A DNA stretch of 61,889 nt. Origin: JAADHX01 sp964569385 (GTDB taxonomy: Bacteria; Actinomycetota; Acidimicrobiia; Acidimicrobiales; Poriferisodalaceae). Location: contig CAZMUM010000033.1 in assembly GCA_964569385.1 (NCBI GenBank), positions 1 through 61,889 of the forward strand, written 5' to 3'. This document shows, piece after piece, positions 32,431 to 41,323 of this stretch. The notes below the pieces were generated by a model. It was not told the origin of the DNA. It did not search any database and was given only the letters and a program-made list of their open reading frames with translations. Numbering within the stretch: position 1 is the first letter of the stretch; the number at the start of each line of letters is the position of its first letter. Made by a program: the position numbers and the translations under genes.

Positions 32431-33795
32431 ATGGACCAGCAACAACTAGCGCGAGCAGTCGACTCTGGCGAAGTCGACACCGTCGTTCTGGCATTCACCG
32501 ACACCTACGGCCGGATGATGGGCAAACGGCTAGACGCCGATTTCTTCCTCGACGACATCGAGGCCGGCACTCACGCCTGTAACTACTTGCTCACAACCGA
32601 CATCGAGATGGAACCGGTGCCTGGTTATGAGTACGCCAGTTGGGAGCTCGGCTACGGCGACTTTCATCTTGTTCCTGATTTCGGGACTATGCGTCAGGTG
32701 GCATGGGCCGAGCGCACTGTTGTGGTTCTGTGCGACGTCATCGACGATGCCAAACATGCACCGGTTGAGATTGCACCACGTTCGATGCTTCGCCGCCAGA
32801 TCGAACGTGCTGCCGATCTCGGCTTCACGGTAAAGGCGGCGTCCGAGCTTGAGTTCTACTTGTACGACGACAGCTACCGCGACGCCCAGGCCAAGGGCCA
32901 CACCGATCTCACCGCCGCGGGCTGGTACAACGAGGACTACAACTTGTTGCAAGGAGCCAGAATCGAGGGCTATGTGGGGGCGGCTCGTCGGGCGTTGAGC
33001 GCCAGCGGGATTCCAGTCGAGAGCTCCAAAGGCGAGGCCGGGCGAGGTCAACACGAGCTCAACATTCGTTACGCCGATGTGCTCGATATGGCCGACCGTC
33101 ATACCCTCATGAAGCAAGGCATGAAGGAGTTAGCCGACCAGATGGATGTCTCGGTTACGTTCATGGCCAAACCCCACTCCAACGAGTCTGGCAGTAGTTC
33201 TCATATACATCTGAGTTTGTGGGATGTCGACGGATCGTCCAACCTGTTTGCCGCGCCCCGAAATTCAGGCGACGGCAGCGGTCGCAGCGACACGTTCCGG
33301 TGGTTCCTTGGCGGCTGGATGGCCCACTGCGCCGATTTCGCGGCGTTCTATGCCCCCACGGTCAACTCATACAAACGCTACCAAGACGGTTCGTGGGCCC
33401 CGACCCGTATCGCTTGGTCGGACGACAATCGCACCGCCGGGTTCAGAGTTGTCGGAACCGGCCCAAGCCTACGTATCGAAAATCGGATCCCAGGCGCAGA
33501 CTGCAACCCGTACCTCGTCTACACCGCTGCGCTCGCAAGCGGCCTCGATGGCATCGAGAACCGCACCGAACCGCCCGAAGTGTTCACGGGCGACGTTTAT
33601 GCCGCGGCCGAGCTACCCCGGGTCGCTTACACCCTCGAGCAGGCAGCAGCCGCGTTCCGGTCTAGCGCGGCCATTAGGGATTTGTTAGGCGACGCCGTAG
33701 TCGATCATTACTCACACTTCTTTGGCGTCGAGGTCGACGCCTACAACAGCTCAGTCACCGACTGGGAACGCAACCGTTACTTCGAACGAATCTGA
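32431..33795 (+). CDS. Glutamine synthetase family ligase (gamma-glutamyl-amide forming)
   Basis: A 454-residue GS-fold enzyme. It shows the ATP and metal region AASELEFYLYDDS, GEAGRGQHELNIRY, the strongly conserved FMAKPHSNESGSSSHIHLSLWD, the NSYKRYQDGSWAPTRIAWSDDNR segment and RIENRIPGADCNPYL. The catalytic site is intact. The sequence lacks the adenylylation-loop typical of housekeeping GlnA and is closer to enzymes that glutamylate polyamines, methylamine or other amines; the amine is unknown. AGGAG precedes the ATG. An SDR gene follows 7 bp downstream. Confidence 0.85.
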   Translation: MDQQQLARAVDSGEVDTVVLAFTDTYGRMMGKRLDADFFLDDIEAGTHACNYLLTTDIEMEPVPGYEYASWELGYGDFHLVPDFGTMRQVAWAERTVVVLCDVIDDAKHAPVEIAPRSMLRRQIERAADLGFTVKAASELEFYLYDDSYRDAQAKGHTDLTAAGWYNEDYNLLQGARIEGYVGAARRALSASGIPVESSKGEAGRGQHELNIRYADVLDMADRHTLMKQGMKELADQMDVSVTFMAKPHSNESGSSSHIHLSLWDVDGSSNLFAAPRNSGDGSGRSDTFRWFLGGWMAHCADFAAFYAPTVNSYKRYQDGSWAPTRIAWSDDNRTAGFRVVGTGPSLRIENRIPGADCNPYLVYTAALASGLDGIENRTEPPEVFTGDVYAAAELPRVAYTLEQAAAAFRSSAAIRDLLGDAVVDHYSHFFGVEVDAYNSSVTDWERNRYFERI

Positions 33796-33802
33796 GGAAT
33801 CA

Positions 33803-34600
33803 GTGGCTCCAGAACAACAATTGTCGCTTCGTCTCGAGGGCAAGGTGGCCGTCATTACTGGCGCTGGGGGAGGCGTTGGCCGCGCCAGTGCCCTACGGTT
33901 TGCCGCGCAAGGCGCGTCGATTGTGTGCGCCGATGTGATCGACGAAGCCAACGAACAGACAGTGGCCGAGGTCATCGCCGCTAGTGGATCGGCGGTTGCT
34001 GTTCACGTTGACGTGACCAACCTTGACGAGGCTGCAGCCATGATTGAGGCCGCCGAGTCGAACTTTGGTGGCCTCGACATCTTGTTCAACAACGCTGGCG
34101 TGATGCTTCCTGGCGACGATGATGCGGTGGCTACACCAGAAGCCATCATCGACAAGACGTTGGCCATCAACGTGAAGGGTGTGCTGAACGGCTGCCGCTT
34201 CGGGGTTCCCGCGTTAAGACGGCGCGGTGGCGGAGCGATCATCAACACAGCCTCGTTTGTGGCGTCGGTTGGAGCCGCGACGCCCCAGATTGCATACACC
34301 GCGTCCAAAGGTGCGGTGTTGTCGCTCACCCGCGAACTTGCCGTGATTCACGCCAAGGAAAACATCAGGGTCAACTCTGTGTCGCCAGGCCCGCTTCGCA
34401 CCGAACTGCTCATGAACTTCTTGAACACCGACGAAAAGAAGCATCGTCGCCTGGTTCATGTGCCGATGGGACGCTTTGGTGAGGCCGACGAGATCGCTCA
34501 AGCTGTGGTGTTCTTAGCTTCCGACGAAGCCTCATACATAACGGGCACCAACCTCAACGTCGACGGAGGCCTAACTGCGGCCTACGTAACGCCGGAGTAG
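33803..34600 (+). CDS. Short-chain dehydrogenase/reductase (classical)
   Basis: A 265-residue classical SDR. Motifs are VAVITGAGGGVGRASALRF, LDILFNNAGVML, the catalytic Ser-Tyr-Lys in IINTASFVASV and YTASKGAVL, VNSVSPGPLRTEL and the C-terminal YITGTNLNVDGG. It uses NAD(P)H; the substrate is unknown. GTG 33803 follows GAGGAAT and lies 7 bp after the glutamine-synthetase-type gene, so the two form an operon and may act on the same nitrogen compound. The frame is open upstream inside that gene. Confidence 0.87.
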   Translation: MAPEQQLSLRLEGKVAVITGAGGGVGRASALRFAAQGASIVCADVIDEANEQTVAEVIAASGSAVAVHVDVTNLDEAAAMIEAAESNFGGLDILFNNAGVMLPGDDDAVATPEAIIDKTLAINVKGVLNGCRFGVPALRRRGGGAIINTASFVASVGAATPQIAYTASKGAVLSLTRELAVIHAKENIRVNSVSPGPLRTELLMNFLNTDEKKHRRLVHVPMGRFGEADEIAQAVVFLASDEASYITGTNLNVDGGLTAAYVTPE

Positions 34601-34662
34601 TTTCCAAATACGACAGTATCGGCAGCCTTGGATGCCAACAGTACACTTGGAGGTGTTTCCTG

Positions 34663-34941
34663 ATGTACAATTACGAGATGGACGTTGCAGTCACCGAACT
34701 CAGGGCCCATCTCGGCCAATGGATCGATTCTGCGCGTGATGGCAACGACGTCGTAATCACCGAACGGGGCGTTCCTGTGGCCCGAATCGTCGCCCTCGAC
34801 TCAACATCCGTGATTGAGCGCCTGACCCAGCAAGGTGTGATCAGCCGCCCCGTCACGCCAGTACGGCCAGTCGCCGGTGGCCGACAACGGCCGACACCGA
34901 AACGGCCGGTGGCAGAGATCGTTAGCCAGCAGCGTCGCTGA
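34663..34941 (+). CDS. Phd/YefM-type antitoxin
   Basis: A 92-residue antitoxin. VAVTELRAHLGQWIDSARDGNDVVITERGVPVARIVAL is the Phd/YefM DNA-binding domain. The C-terminal 35 residues are Pro/Arg-rich and probably disordered until toxin binding. ATG 34663 has GGAGG 9 nt upstream. ATG 34678 is equally possible, because TACAAT ends exactly 6 nt before it. The PIN toxin gene begins 2 bp after the stop. Confidence 0.82.
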   Translation: MYNYEMDVAVTELRAHLGQWIDSARDGNDVVITERGVPVARIVALDSTSVIERLTQQGVISRPVTPVRPVAGGRQRPTPKRPVAEIVSQQRR

Positions 34942-34943
34942 AC

Positions 34944-35375
34944 GTGCCGCTCGTCTATTTCGACTCGAGCGCTCTTGTCAAGCTTGTCGTGGATGAGAGC
35001 GGGTCCGATCTAGCTGTAGCTATCTGGAATGGATGTGATGTTGCCCTGTCGAGCCGGCTGGCGTATCCAGAGGTGTGTGCCGCCCTCGCGGCGGCCGGCC
35101 GTAACCATGATCTGACGAAATCACAAGCGCATGCGTGCGTCGCTGAATGGGAGACATTCTGGGCCTCGATGCGCCCGGTGGAATTGTCGGCCGACGTCGA
35201 GCAGAGCGCAGGCGAACTAGCGGCAGCTCATGGCCTCCGTTGTGCCGATGCCGTCCACCTCGCGAGCGCGCTAGCACTCGACGCAACAGATCTCACCGTC
35301 GCAGTATGGGACCGGCGACTCCACGCTGGCGTCGTTGCTGCCGGACTCGCGGTTGCTCCAGCAACGATTGACTGA
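34944..35375 (+). CDS. vapC: PIN-domain VapC-type toxin
   Basis: A 143-residue PIN-domain RNase with all ligands in place: Asp in VYFDSSALVKLVVDE, Glu in AYPEVCAAL, Asp in RCADAVHLASAL and Asp in VAVWDRRLHAG. These match VapC toxins. It begins with GTG 34944 directly after the Phd-type antitoxin, forming a Phd-PIN module. It is unrelated in sequence to the PIN module at 29 kb. Confidence 0.87.
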   Translation: MPLVYFDSSALVKLVVDESGSDLAVAIWNGCDVALSSRLAYPEVCAALAAAGRNHDLTKSQAHACVAEWETFWASMRPVELSADVEQSAGELAAAHGLRCADAVHLASALALDATDLTVAVWDRRLHAGVVAAGLAVAPATID

Positions 35376-35423
35376 CGGCGCCTCTATGGCGAGAGCAGAT
35401 GGACCTCGTTGTCGAGTACCGGC

Positions 35424-36203
35424 TTAGATACTGTTCCAAAATTCGTGAACTCTGGCCACAAAGCGGTCTGGTTCGACCAGGTGCGGGTAGTGGCCAAGGT
35501 CAGGCCACAACTCGACCGTCGCAGTCGGCACCAGATTCGACATCCAATCGGCGTAGTCGTCGCCAGGGTCGATCCCGAACAGAGACAGGTATGGCGCGGT
35601 CACAGAGCTAGCCGTTGCGTCAACAAGGGCCCGAAGGTCGGCGGGGTCCGATTCGATCACGTCATGCCAGATTCCGAGCACGACTTCTTGGTCGGCGCCT
35701 CGGGCTGCTTCAATGCGCGCCCGCTCTGCTTCGCTTAGTGCGCTTCCGGCAAGGTCGTCGAACAGTGCCGATAACACCAGCGGAAATGAGTCTGGATCGC
35801 GAAGCATCGGTGCCGCTGCTTGCAGTTGAGCCTGAAACTGGTCGAGACGAAGCGATTGATCGACGTTCACAACCGAGTGGACAGATACAACACCGGCAAG
35901 TGCCGAAACGACCACCCCACCCAAGGAGTGCCCGATCAGACGGGGGGCAACGTCGCACGTCTGATCGACAACCGCGGCCAAGTCGCCTGCCATGGTGGCC
36001 AGATCGTAAGGGGCATTGTGTTGGGAGTTGCCATGACCCCTCAGGTCGACGCGGATCACTTCGTTGGTGGTGCTGAGCCGACCGGCAACGGGATCCCACG
36101 TCTGGGAAGACTCGGTGATGCCATGAACCAACAGGACGGGCGGGCCAGAACCCATGGAGTGGACTGCCAGCTTTGTTCCGTCCGATGCCGCGATTTCAGT
36201 CAT
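35424..36203 (-). CDS. Alpha/beta-hydrolase fold protein
   Basis: A 259-residue alpha/beta hydrolase. It has the oxyanion region LLVHGITESSQTWD, the RGHGNS motif, the nucleophile elbow GHSLGG and a C-terminal GHYPHLVEPDRF with the catalytic His. The substrate is unknown. ATG 36203 starts the conserved part, with TACGGT ending 7 nt upstream. The frame runs on to 36578, but that lies in antisense to the HD-GYP gene and is a shadow. Confidence 0.85.
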   Translation of the reverse strand: MTEIAASDGTKLAVHSMGSGPPVLLVHGITESSQTWDPVAGRLSTTNEVIRVDLRGHGNSQHNAPYDLATMAGDLAAVVDQTCDVAPRLIGHSLGGVVVSALAGVVSVHSVVNVDQSLRLDQFQAQLQAAAPMLRDPDSFPLVLSALFDDLAGSALSEAERARIEAARGADQEVVLGIWHDVIESDPADLRALVDATASSVTAPYLSLFGIDPGDDYADWMSNLVPTATVELWPDLGHYPHLVEPDRFVARVHEFWNSI

Positions 36204-36237
36204 ATCTCCCACCGTAGCCCGCCACTGAACCGCTTCG

Positions 36238-37776
36238 GTGCAGCCGACCGTCAATGTCTCAATCAAAGGGTCTTGGCGCCGATGGAAACTCGTGTTGCAT
36301 CGCTTTCGCGGACTCGGGTTGTGGTCGGTTGTTGTGGTTGTCACTGCTGGTGCGCAGCTTGGCCTGCCGCTAACCGACGCCGGGCGGACCCAACTCGGTT
36401 CTGAGATCGGGCTGTTCTGGCTGGTGGTAGTGGCTGCGAGTCTGTGTGTGGTGACCTCGTTGTTTGCCATCGCCAGGGCTTGGCTAGACGACACTGCCGA
36501 CCTTGGCATTGTCGGTGCGTTCTTCCTAGCCGTGTCGCTTCTGCCCCTCGTGCACGGAATCACTACCCCTGGCGTCATCTATGGCCCCAACGAAGCCACT
36601 TCGACCGCCGTTCTTTGGGCTGCGCCCATGGCCCTGATGGCAGGGCTGCCTTTGCTGCTGCCTCGATCGACCCGGTCGAGCATCCTGCGGCGCTGGCGGG
36701 TCTGGGTTGCCACCAATATTGGCATTCAGCTAGGGCTCGCCGTACTGCTGCTGACGTTTCCGTCGTCGTTGCCGCTGGCCGGAATGGGAACCTTTTGGGC
36801 GAGAGTCATCACAGTGGTCGTCTATTTTGGGGCTCTGCTGCTGTCTTTGCGGCACCTACGGCTATATCGCATAGGCGGATCGCCATCGTCACTCGCCGTT
36901 GCCGTCGGTTACGTACTCGTGGCTAGCGGCACACTCGTCTGGATAGGCGATGCTCCGATGACTGCCGGATTCTGGCTGGCTCACGTGTTGGACATCAGCG
37001 GCGTGTTTCTTGGCAGCATCATGGGTTTTGTCGCTTATCGGCGCGGCCAGTTGGCTATCTCGGTGCTTCGTCCGTTGGCGGCCAGAGATCCGCTCGATGC
37101 TCTTGAGATTGGACTTGAGCCTGTCGTTAGGCGCTTTGTGGCAGATCTGCAATCTAAAGACGAAATCACCCATGACCATGTGAAGCGTACGTCTGAGCTG
37201 GCTATCAGGCTGGCCGAGGCATGCGGCTACCGGGGCGACGACCTTCGGACCATTGGTACCGCGGCGCTGCTTCACGACGTAGGAAAACTTGAGATAGATG
37301 ACGCCGTGCTCAACAAGCCGGGGCGGCTGTCGGAGGCGGAGTTCGAGCACATCAAAACCCATACTTTGCTTGGCGAACAAATGTTGCTCGACACCGAGAC
37401 CCTCGGCCATCTGGCCCCAATAGTGCGTCAACATCACGAACGAACCGATGGCCGGGGTTACCCCGATGGTCTTCGCGGCGACGAGATTCATCCATTGGCA
37501 ACGATCATTGCGGTATGTGATGCGTTCGATGCCATGGCACACACTCGCCAGTACCGCGAGGGCATGGGCATCGATAAGGCCGTCGCCATATTGTCAGAGC
37601 ACGCGGGTTCGCAATGGGACGCCGACGTAGTGGCCGCCATGGTGTCTTTGATCGAAGCCGAAGGTGTGCCCGAGGCGCCGACCGTGTTAGCCGACGTCGG
37701 CCGATCAGCCGACTGCGCATGTGGCGACATCGTCGCCGAGTTGCACGAAATGGACTTGGACGCCGAACGAGTCTGA
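36238..37776 (+). CDS. Membrane HD-GYP domain protein (probable c-di-GMP phosphodiesterase)
   Basis: A 512-residue protein. Residues 1-265 hold about seven to eight hydrophobic segments forming a membrane sensor module of unknown ligand. Residues from about 310 form an HD-GYP domain with HDHVKRTSELA, LLHDVGK (His346-Asp347), HTLLGEQ, VRQHHERTDGRGYPDGL (GYP at about 408) and AVCDAFDAM. The catalytic residues are all present, so hydrolysis of c-di-GMP or a related dinucleotide is likely. GTG 36238 is the first start; GTG 36292 would keep all helices. It ends 52 bp upstream of the ECF41 operon. Confidence 0.87.
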   Translation: MQPTVNVSIKGSWRRWKLVLHRFRGLGLWSVVVVVTAGAQLGLPLTDAGRTQLGSEIGLFWLVVVAASLCVVTSLFAIARAWLDDTADLGIVGAFFLAVSLLPLVHGITTPGVIYGPNEATSTAVLWAAPMALMAGLPLLLPRSTRSSILRRWRVWVATNIGIQLGLAVLLLTFPSSLPLAGMGTFWARVITVVVYFGALLLSLRHLRLYRIGGSPSSLAVAVGYVLVASGTLVWIGDAPMTAGFWLAHVLDISGVFLGSIMGFVAYRRGQLAISVLRPLAARDPLDALEIGLEPVVRRFVADLQSKDEITHDHVKRTSELAIRLAEACGYRGDDLRTIGTAALLHDVGKLEIDDAVLNKPGRLSEAEFEHIKTHTLLGEQMLLDTETLGHLAPIVRQHHERTDGRGYPDGLRGDEIHPLATIIAVCDAFDAMAHTRQYREGMGIDKAVAILSEHAGSQWDADVVAAMVSLIEAEGVPEAPTVLADVGRSADCACGDIVAELHEMDLDAERV

Positions 37777-37793
37777 AGAATTTGCTGGCCAAA

Positions 37794-37820
37794 CGTCACA
37801 AACTGACGAGCAGTTTCGTC
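37794..37820 (+). promoter_or_regulatory. ECF41-type sigma promoter
   Basis: CGTCACA (37794-37800), a 16-bp spacer, then CGTC (37817-37820). This matches the ECF41 consensus TGTCACA-N16-CGTC, as I recall it, in all but the first base. It ends 8 nt before the ATG of the flavoprotein gene that precedes the ECF41 sigma gene, so it would drive a leaderless transcript and autoregulation. Confidence 0.72.
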
Positions 37821-37828
37821 AACAAGCT

Positions 37829-39118
37829 ATGAACGACACGATCTTGGATGGCCCAGAGCAAACGGTGGTGGTAGTTGGTGCAGGGTTGGCGGGTCTGGTG
37901 TGTGCGAATCGCCTGGCCGATGCTGGGGCGAAGGTCACGGTGCTCGAATCTGGCGCCAAGCCTGGTGGTCGAGCGAGAACAGACGACCACGATGGAACCA
38001 TGCTCAATCGGGGTCCGCACGCCCTGTACCTAGATGGTGTCGGGCGCAGCGAACTGGGAGCTTTGGGTATCGACCCGCCAGGGGCATCTCCGGACGGTAA
38101 GGGCTCACTTGGCCTTGCCGGTGACACGACTGTGCTGCTGCCGGTTGGGTTGGCGAGCCTTCTCCGCACGAAGGCCGTGAAAGGACGAAGTCGGGTTACC
38201 GCCGCGCGGCTATTCGCCGCCTTGCCACGCATCGACACAGCAGATCTAGGCGCAACGTCGATGTCCGATTGGCTCGCCGCTGAGGTCGACGACGAAAGTG
38301 TTCGCCGAGTTCTCGCCGCGTTGGTCCACGTTTCCAGCTATTGCGCAGATCTGGACGCGATCCCTGCACAGCTGGCTATCGAACAGCTTCAGCTCGTCTT
38401 GGGCGGGGTACGGTACATCGATGGTGGCTGGTCGACGATGATCCAGTCTCTGGTTGACCGAGCAGAAGCCCGCGGCGTCGAAATCAAATGCCGGGCCAAG
38501 GTTGATCACATCACCAACGACGGCGAACTCGAAATCCACTTCGGACGGGCCGACGCACCGAACCAGCCGACAGTCTTGTGTCCAGATGCCGTTGTTGTGG
38601 CGGGGCTTTCGCCAGTAGCGACCGCCCGGATAGCTGGGTCCAACTACTTGGAACGTGTTGCCGCCACCTGCGAACCGGTCACCGTGGCTGTGCTTGACAT
38701 CGTCGTAGATGAGTTTCCACAACCGCAACGGCGCTTTGCCCTCGGTCTTGACGAACCTACTTACTTCTCGGTTCACAGCCCACCAGCTGATCTCGGCCGC
38801 GGCACAGCGGCGGTAGCGATGAAGTACCTGCGAACAGCCGACAATGGCGATGCCGAGTCGCTAAGGGCTGAGCTAGAAGCTGTGTGTGACCAGGTGCAGC
38901 CCGGCTGGCGTGACTCGCTTCTGACGAGCCGTTTCATGCGTCGCATGATCGTCGCCCATCGCGTGCCGAACTCAGGTCGTGAGATCGTTCAGCCCGTTGT
39001 TCCAGACTGTTCGGGCATCCATGTTGCTGGCGATTGGGTCGGAAACGTCGGGCACATCGCCGACGCGTCGATCGCATCGGGTCGGGCCGCAGCTGATGCG
39101 GTGTTGAGCAATGACTAG
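37829..39118 (+). CDS. FAD-dependent oxidoreductase (amine oxidase/phytoene desaturase-like), ECF41 partner
   Basis: A 429-residue flavoprotein. VVVVGAGLAGLVCANRLADAGAKVTVLE (about residues 13-40) and GGRART form the FAD-binding site, and the C-terminal GIHVAGDWVGNVGHIADASIASGR is the second FAD motif. It resembles phytoene desaturase/amine-oxidase-type proteins. The substrate is unknown. ATG 37829 lies just behind the ECF41-type promoter, and the ECF41 sigma gene starts 9 bp after its stop. This suggests it is the main target of that sigma factor. Upstream codons to 37721 lie in the HD-GYP gene. Confidence 0.83.
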   Translation: MNDTILDGPEQTVVVVGAGLAGLVCANRLADAGAKVTVLESGAKPGGRARTDDHDGTMLNRGPHALYLDGVGRSELGALGIDPPGASPDGKGSLGLAGDTTVLLPVGLASLLRTKAVKGRSRVTAARLFAALPRIDTADLGATSMSDWLAAEVDDESVRRVLAALVHVSSYCADLDAIPAQLAIEQLQLVLGGVRYIDGGWSTMIQSLVDRAEARGVEIKCRAKVDHITNDGELEIHFGRADAPNQPTVLCPDAVVVAGLSPVATARIAGSNYLERVAATCEPVTVAVLDIVVDEFPQPQRRFALGLDEPTYFSVHSPPADLGRGTAAVAMKYLRTADNGDAESLRAELEAVCDQVQPGWRDSLLTSRFMRRMIVAHRVPNSGREIVQPVVPDCSGIHVAGDWVGNVGHIADASIASGRAAADAVLSND

Positions 39119-39127
39119 CTTGTCGTA

Positions 39128-40054
39128 ATGGCACGCGTCAGCCCGCTAGCTCCGCCCGACAGCGCGTTTGCGGACGCGCAGCCTCGCCTCTTTGCCACCG
39201 CGTACAGCATCCTCGGCCAGGTAATGGACGCCGAGGACGTCGTGCAGGAGGCCTGGATTCGGTGGCAACAAGACGAGCGGAGCGACATAGCCGAGCCGGT
39301 GGCCTACCTCACAACGGTCGTGTCGCGATTGGCCCTTGACCGACTCAAAGCAGCAGTGCGGTGGCGCGAAGAATATGTCGGGCCGTGGCTCCCAGAACCC
39401 ATCGTCGCCGCCGCCGATCCCGGAGCCATCGTGGTCGAGGCCGAACAAATCTCCTTGGCATTCCTGACAGCCCTTGAGCGTCTGACACCTGTCGAGCGAG
39501 TTGTGCTTGTTCTGCGAGACGTGTTCGACCTCGACTACGCCGAGATAGCCCAAGTGGTCAACAAAACTGCGGTCAATTGTCGCAAGATCGGCCAACGAGC
39601 ACGACATCACATCGGTGTCCCGACACGCGCCGACCCAGGGAAGGGAGCGTCGTTCGACTCCGCAAAGGTGGAAGAACTGTTCGCCAAGTTCCTGGTTGCC
39701 ATTGGCGCAGGCAACGTTGAGCTTGTGGTCGACGTTCTGTCCTTTGACTCGGTCATGACGTCCGATGGTGGTCCGAACCGCTACGCGGCGAGGCGACCGG
39801 TGCTCGGGCCGAACCGAATTGCTCGTTTCCTGATCAACATCGCTAAGCGCAGCGAGCCGGGTGACAGCTTCGCCATCACCACCGCCAACGGCGACCCCGC
39901 CTTGTTGGTCATGCGAGCTGACGAGCCGATGTTAGTGATGTCGACCGAGGTTGTTGAAGAGCGCATTGTTGCCGTTCGCAGCGTTCTGAACCCCGACAAA
40001 CTTCGCCATTTACACGGCGTTGACGCCCCGTTTCCTGTGCACATGCTGCAATGA
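39128..40054 (+). CDS. ECF41 RNA polymerase sigma factor (SigJ-like) with SnoaL-like C-terminal domain
   Basis: A 308-residue ECF sigma factor. Region 2 has GQVMDAEDVVQEAWIRW and VAYLTTVVSRLALDRL. Region 4 has ALERLTPVERVVLVLRDVFDLDYAEIA. The group ECF41 hallmarks are all present: the linker YVGPWLPEP (residues 83-91), a fused SnoaL/NTF2-like domain with the DGG motif (about 213) and NPDKL (288-292). In this group the C-terminal domain replaces an anti-sigma factor. It is in an operon with the upstream flavoprotein behind an ECF41-like promoter, as expected for autoregulation. Confidence 0.92.
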   Translation: MARVSPLAPPDSAFADAQPRLFATAYSILGQVMDAEDVVQEAWIRWQQDERSDIAEPVAYLTTVVSRLALDRLKAAVRWREEYVGPWLPEPIVAAADPGAIVVEAEQISLAFLTALERLTPVERVVLVLRDVFDLDYAEIAQVVNKTAVNCRKIGQRARHHIGVPTRADPGKGASFDSAKVEELFAKFLVAIGAGNVELVVDVLSFDSVMTSDGGPNRYAARRPVLGPNRIARFLINIAKRSEPGDSFAITTANGDPALLVMRADEPMLVMSTEVVEERIVAVRSVLNPDKLRHLHGVDAPFPVHMLQ

Positions 40055-40072
40055 CGACGATACCGTGTCTAC

Positions 40073-41059
40073 ATGCTCGAACGGCCTAGACGTAATCGCT
40101 CATCGGTAGGCATGCGAAACCTCGTGCGTGAGGCTCACCTGTCGGCACAAAACCTCATCTACCCGATGTTTGTGCAAGAAGGTGTGAGCCTCGAGACGCC
40201 GATCGACGCCATGCCAGGCCAATCGCGGTTGTCGATAGATCTGCTCGTCGCACGCTGCACCACCGCCTTCGAGCTTGGCGTTAGTGGTGTTGCTCTGTTT
40301 CCGGTTATTCCCGATGCTCAGAAAGACGTCAGGGCAACGGTCTCGATCGACCCTGACAATGTCTTGTTGAAGGCAACTCGGGCGTTGAAAGAGGCCCTTC
40401 CAGACTTCCTGGTCATCACCGATGTGGCCCTCGACCCATACAGCACCGACGGCCATTGTGGCCTGGTGGTCGATGGCCGGGTCGACAACGATCAGAGCCT
40501 GCCGATCCTTGCGGCGATGGCGGTTGCTCAGGCCGAAGCCGGTGCCGACATGGTGGCGCCGTCAGACATGATGGACGGACGCATTGGCGCTGTTCGAGTC
40601 GCTCTCGACGAGGCTGGTTTTACCGACAGTGCAATCATGTCTTACGCGACAAAGTACGCCTCGGGTTTTTACGGCCCGTTCCGCGAGGCACTCGACTCGG
40701 CCCCGAAGGGTGGCGACAAGAAGACGTACCAAATGGACCCAGCCAACGGTCGAGAAGCTCTTCGGGAGGTTCGTCTAGATGTTGGCGAAGGGGCCGACTG
40801 GGTGATGGTCAAACCTGGATTGCCTTACCTCGACATCGTGTGGCGAGTGCGCCAAGCAACCGAGCTACCGGTGGCGATCTATCAGGTCTCCGGTGAGTAC
40901 TCGATGCTCAAAGCCGCAGCGGCCAACGGCTGGCTCGACTACGACGAATGTCTGCTCGAAAGCCTTACCGGCATGCGCCGCGCCGGCGCCGACATCATCT
41001 TCACCTACGGCGCCATCGACGCCGCCCGCCTCCTCGCCGCCGCGACCTTCGGCCGCTAA
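40073..41059 (+). CDS. hemB: Delta-aminolevulinic acid dehydratase (porphobilinogen synthase)
   Basis: A 328-residue HemB, the enzyme that condenses two 5-aminolevulinate molecules to porphobilinogen in haem synthesis. It has the two active-site lysines in SYATKYASGFYGPFR and WVMVKPGLPYLDI. The metal site reads DVALDPYSTDGHCG, with Ala and Asp at the positions of the zinc-type cysteines, so this is the Mg2+-type enzyme. TACCGT ends 6 nt before ATG 40073 (leaderless). It is 18 bp after the ECF41 sigma gene. The last codons (TFGR-stop) are part of a long palindrome downstream. Confidence 0.95.
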   Translation: MLERPRRNRSSVGMRNLVREAHLSAQNLIYPMFVQEGVSLETPIDAMPGQSRLSIDLLVARCTTAFELGVSGVALFPVIPDAQKDVRATVSIDPDNVLLKATRALKEALPDFLVITDVALDPYSTDGHCGLVVDGRVDNDQSLPILAAMAVAQAEAGADMVAPSDMMDGRIGAVRVALDEAGFTDSAIMSYATKYASGFYGPFREALDSAPKGGDKKTYQMDPANGREALREVRLDVGEGADWVMVKPGLPYLDIVWRVRQATELPVAIYQVSGEYSMLKAAAANGWLDYDECLLESLTGMRRAGADIIFTYGAIDAARLLAAATFGR

Positions 41060-41314
41060 CCCCGGAAAAACCACTCCCGTCACCGCCGCGACCTTCGGTC
41101 GCTAACCGGGGTTTAGCTCTCGCTACGTTCGAGCAAAACCCCGAAGAAAGAACGACCAAAGCACTCCCGTCACCGGGAAGCGCTCGCGGGCGAACAGATG
41201 CCGGTGACAGGAGCTGTAGTCATGGTTTCGGGGTTTGCTCCAATGAAATGAGAGTGAACCCCGGTAAGCGGCCGAAGGCCGTGACGGTTAGCAACCGGAG
41301 GTTGCGGCGGTGCC
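41034..41314. repeat. Imperfect ~280-bp palindrome between convergent genes, including the hemB 3' end
   Basis: The left arm begins in the last codons of hemB (CGACCTTCGGCCGCTAACC) and repeats a similar block near 41086. The right arm (41245-41312) contains their complements, CCCCGGTAAGCGGCCGAAGG and GGTTAGCAACCGGAGG. Further in, AGCAAAACCCCGAAG (41132) pairs with CTTCGGGG-type bases near 41227. At the centre is a 43-bp hairpin repeat (41168-41210) also found at 58 kb. The whole can fold as a branched or bulged stem and may terminate both convergent genes. Confidence 0.65.
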
Positions 41315-41323
41315 AGGAGTGGC

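Noticed and set aside
36204..36578. Longer N-terminus of the alpha/beta-hydrolase at 35.4 kb
   Set aside because: It is antisense to the HD-GYP gene and not protein-like; the conserved fold starts at ATG 36203.
39128..41059. Sec readthrough from the ECF41 gene into hemB (same frame across a TGA)
   Set aside because: Both proteins are complete at normal lengths, there is no SECIS-like hairpin, and hemB has its own leaderless promoter.
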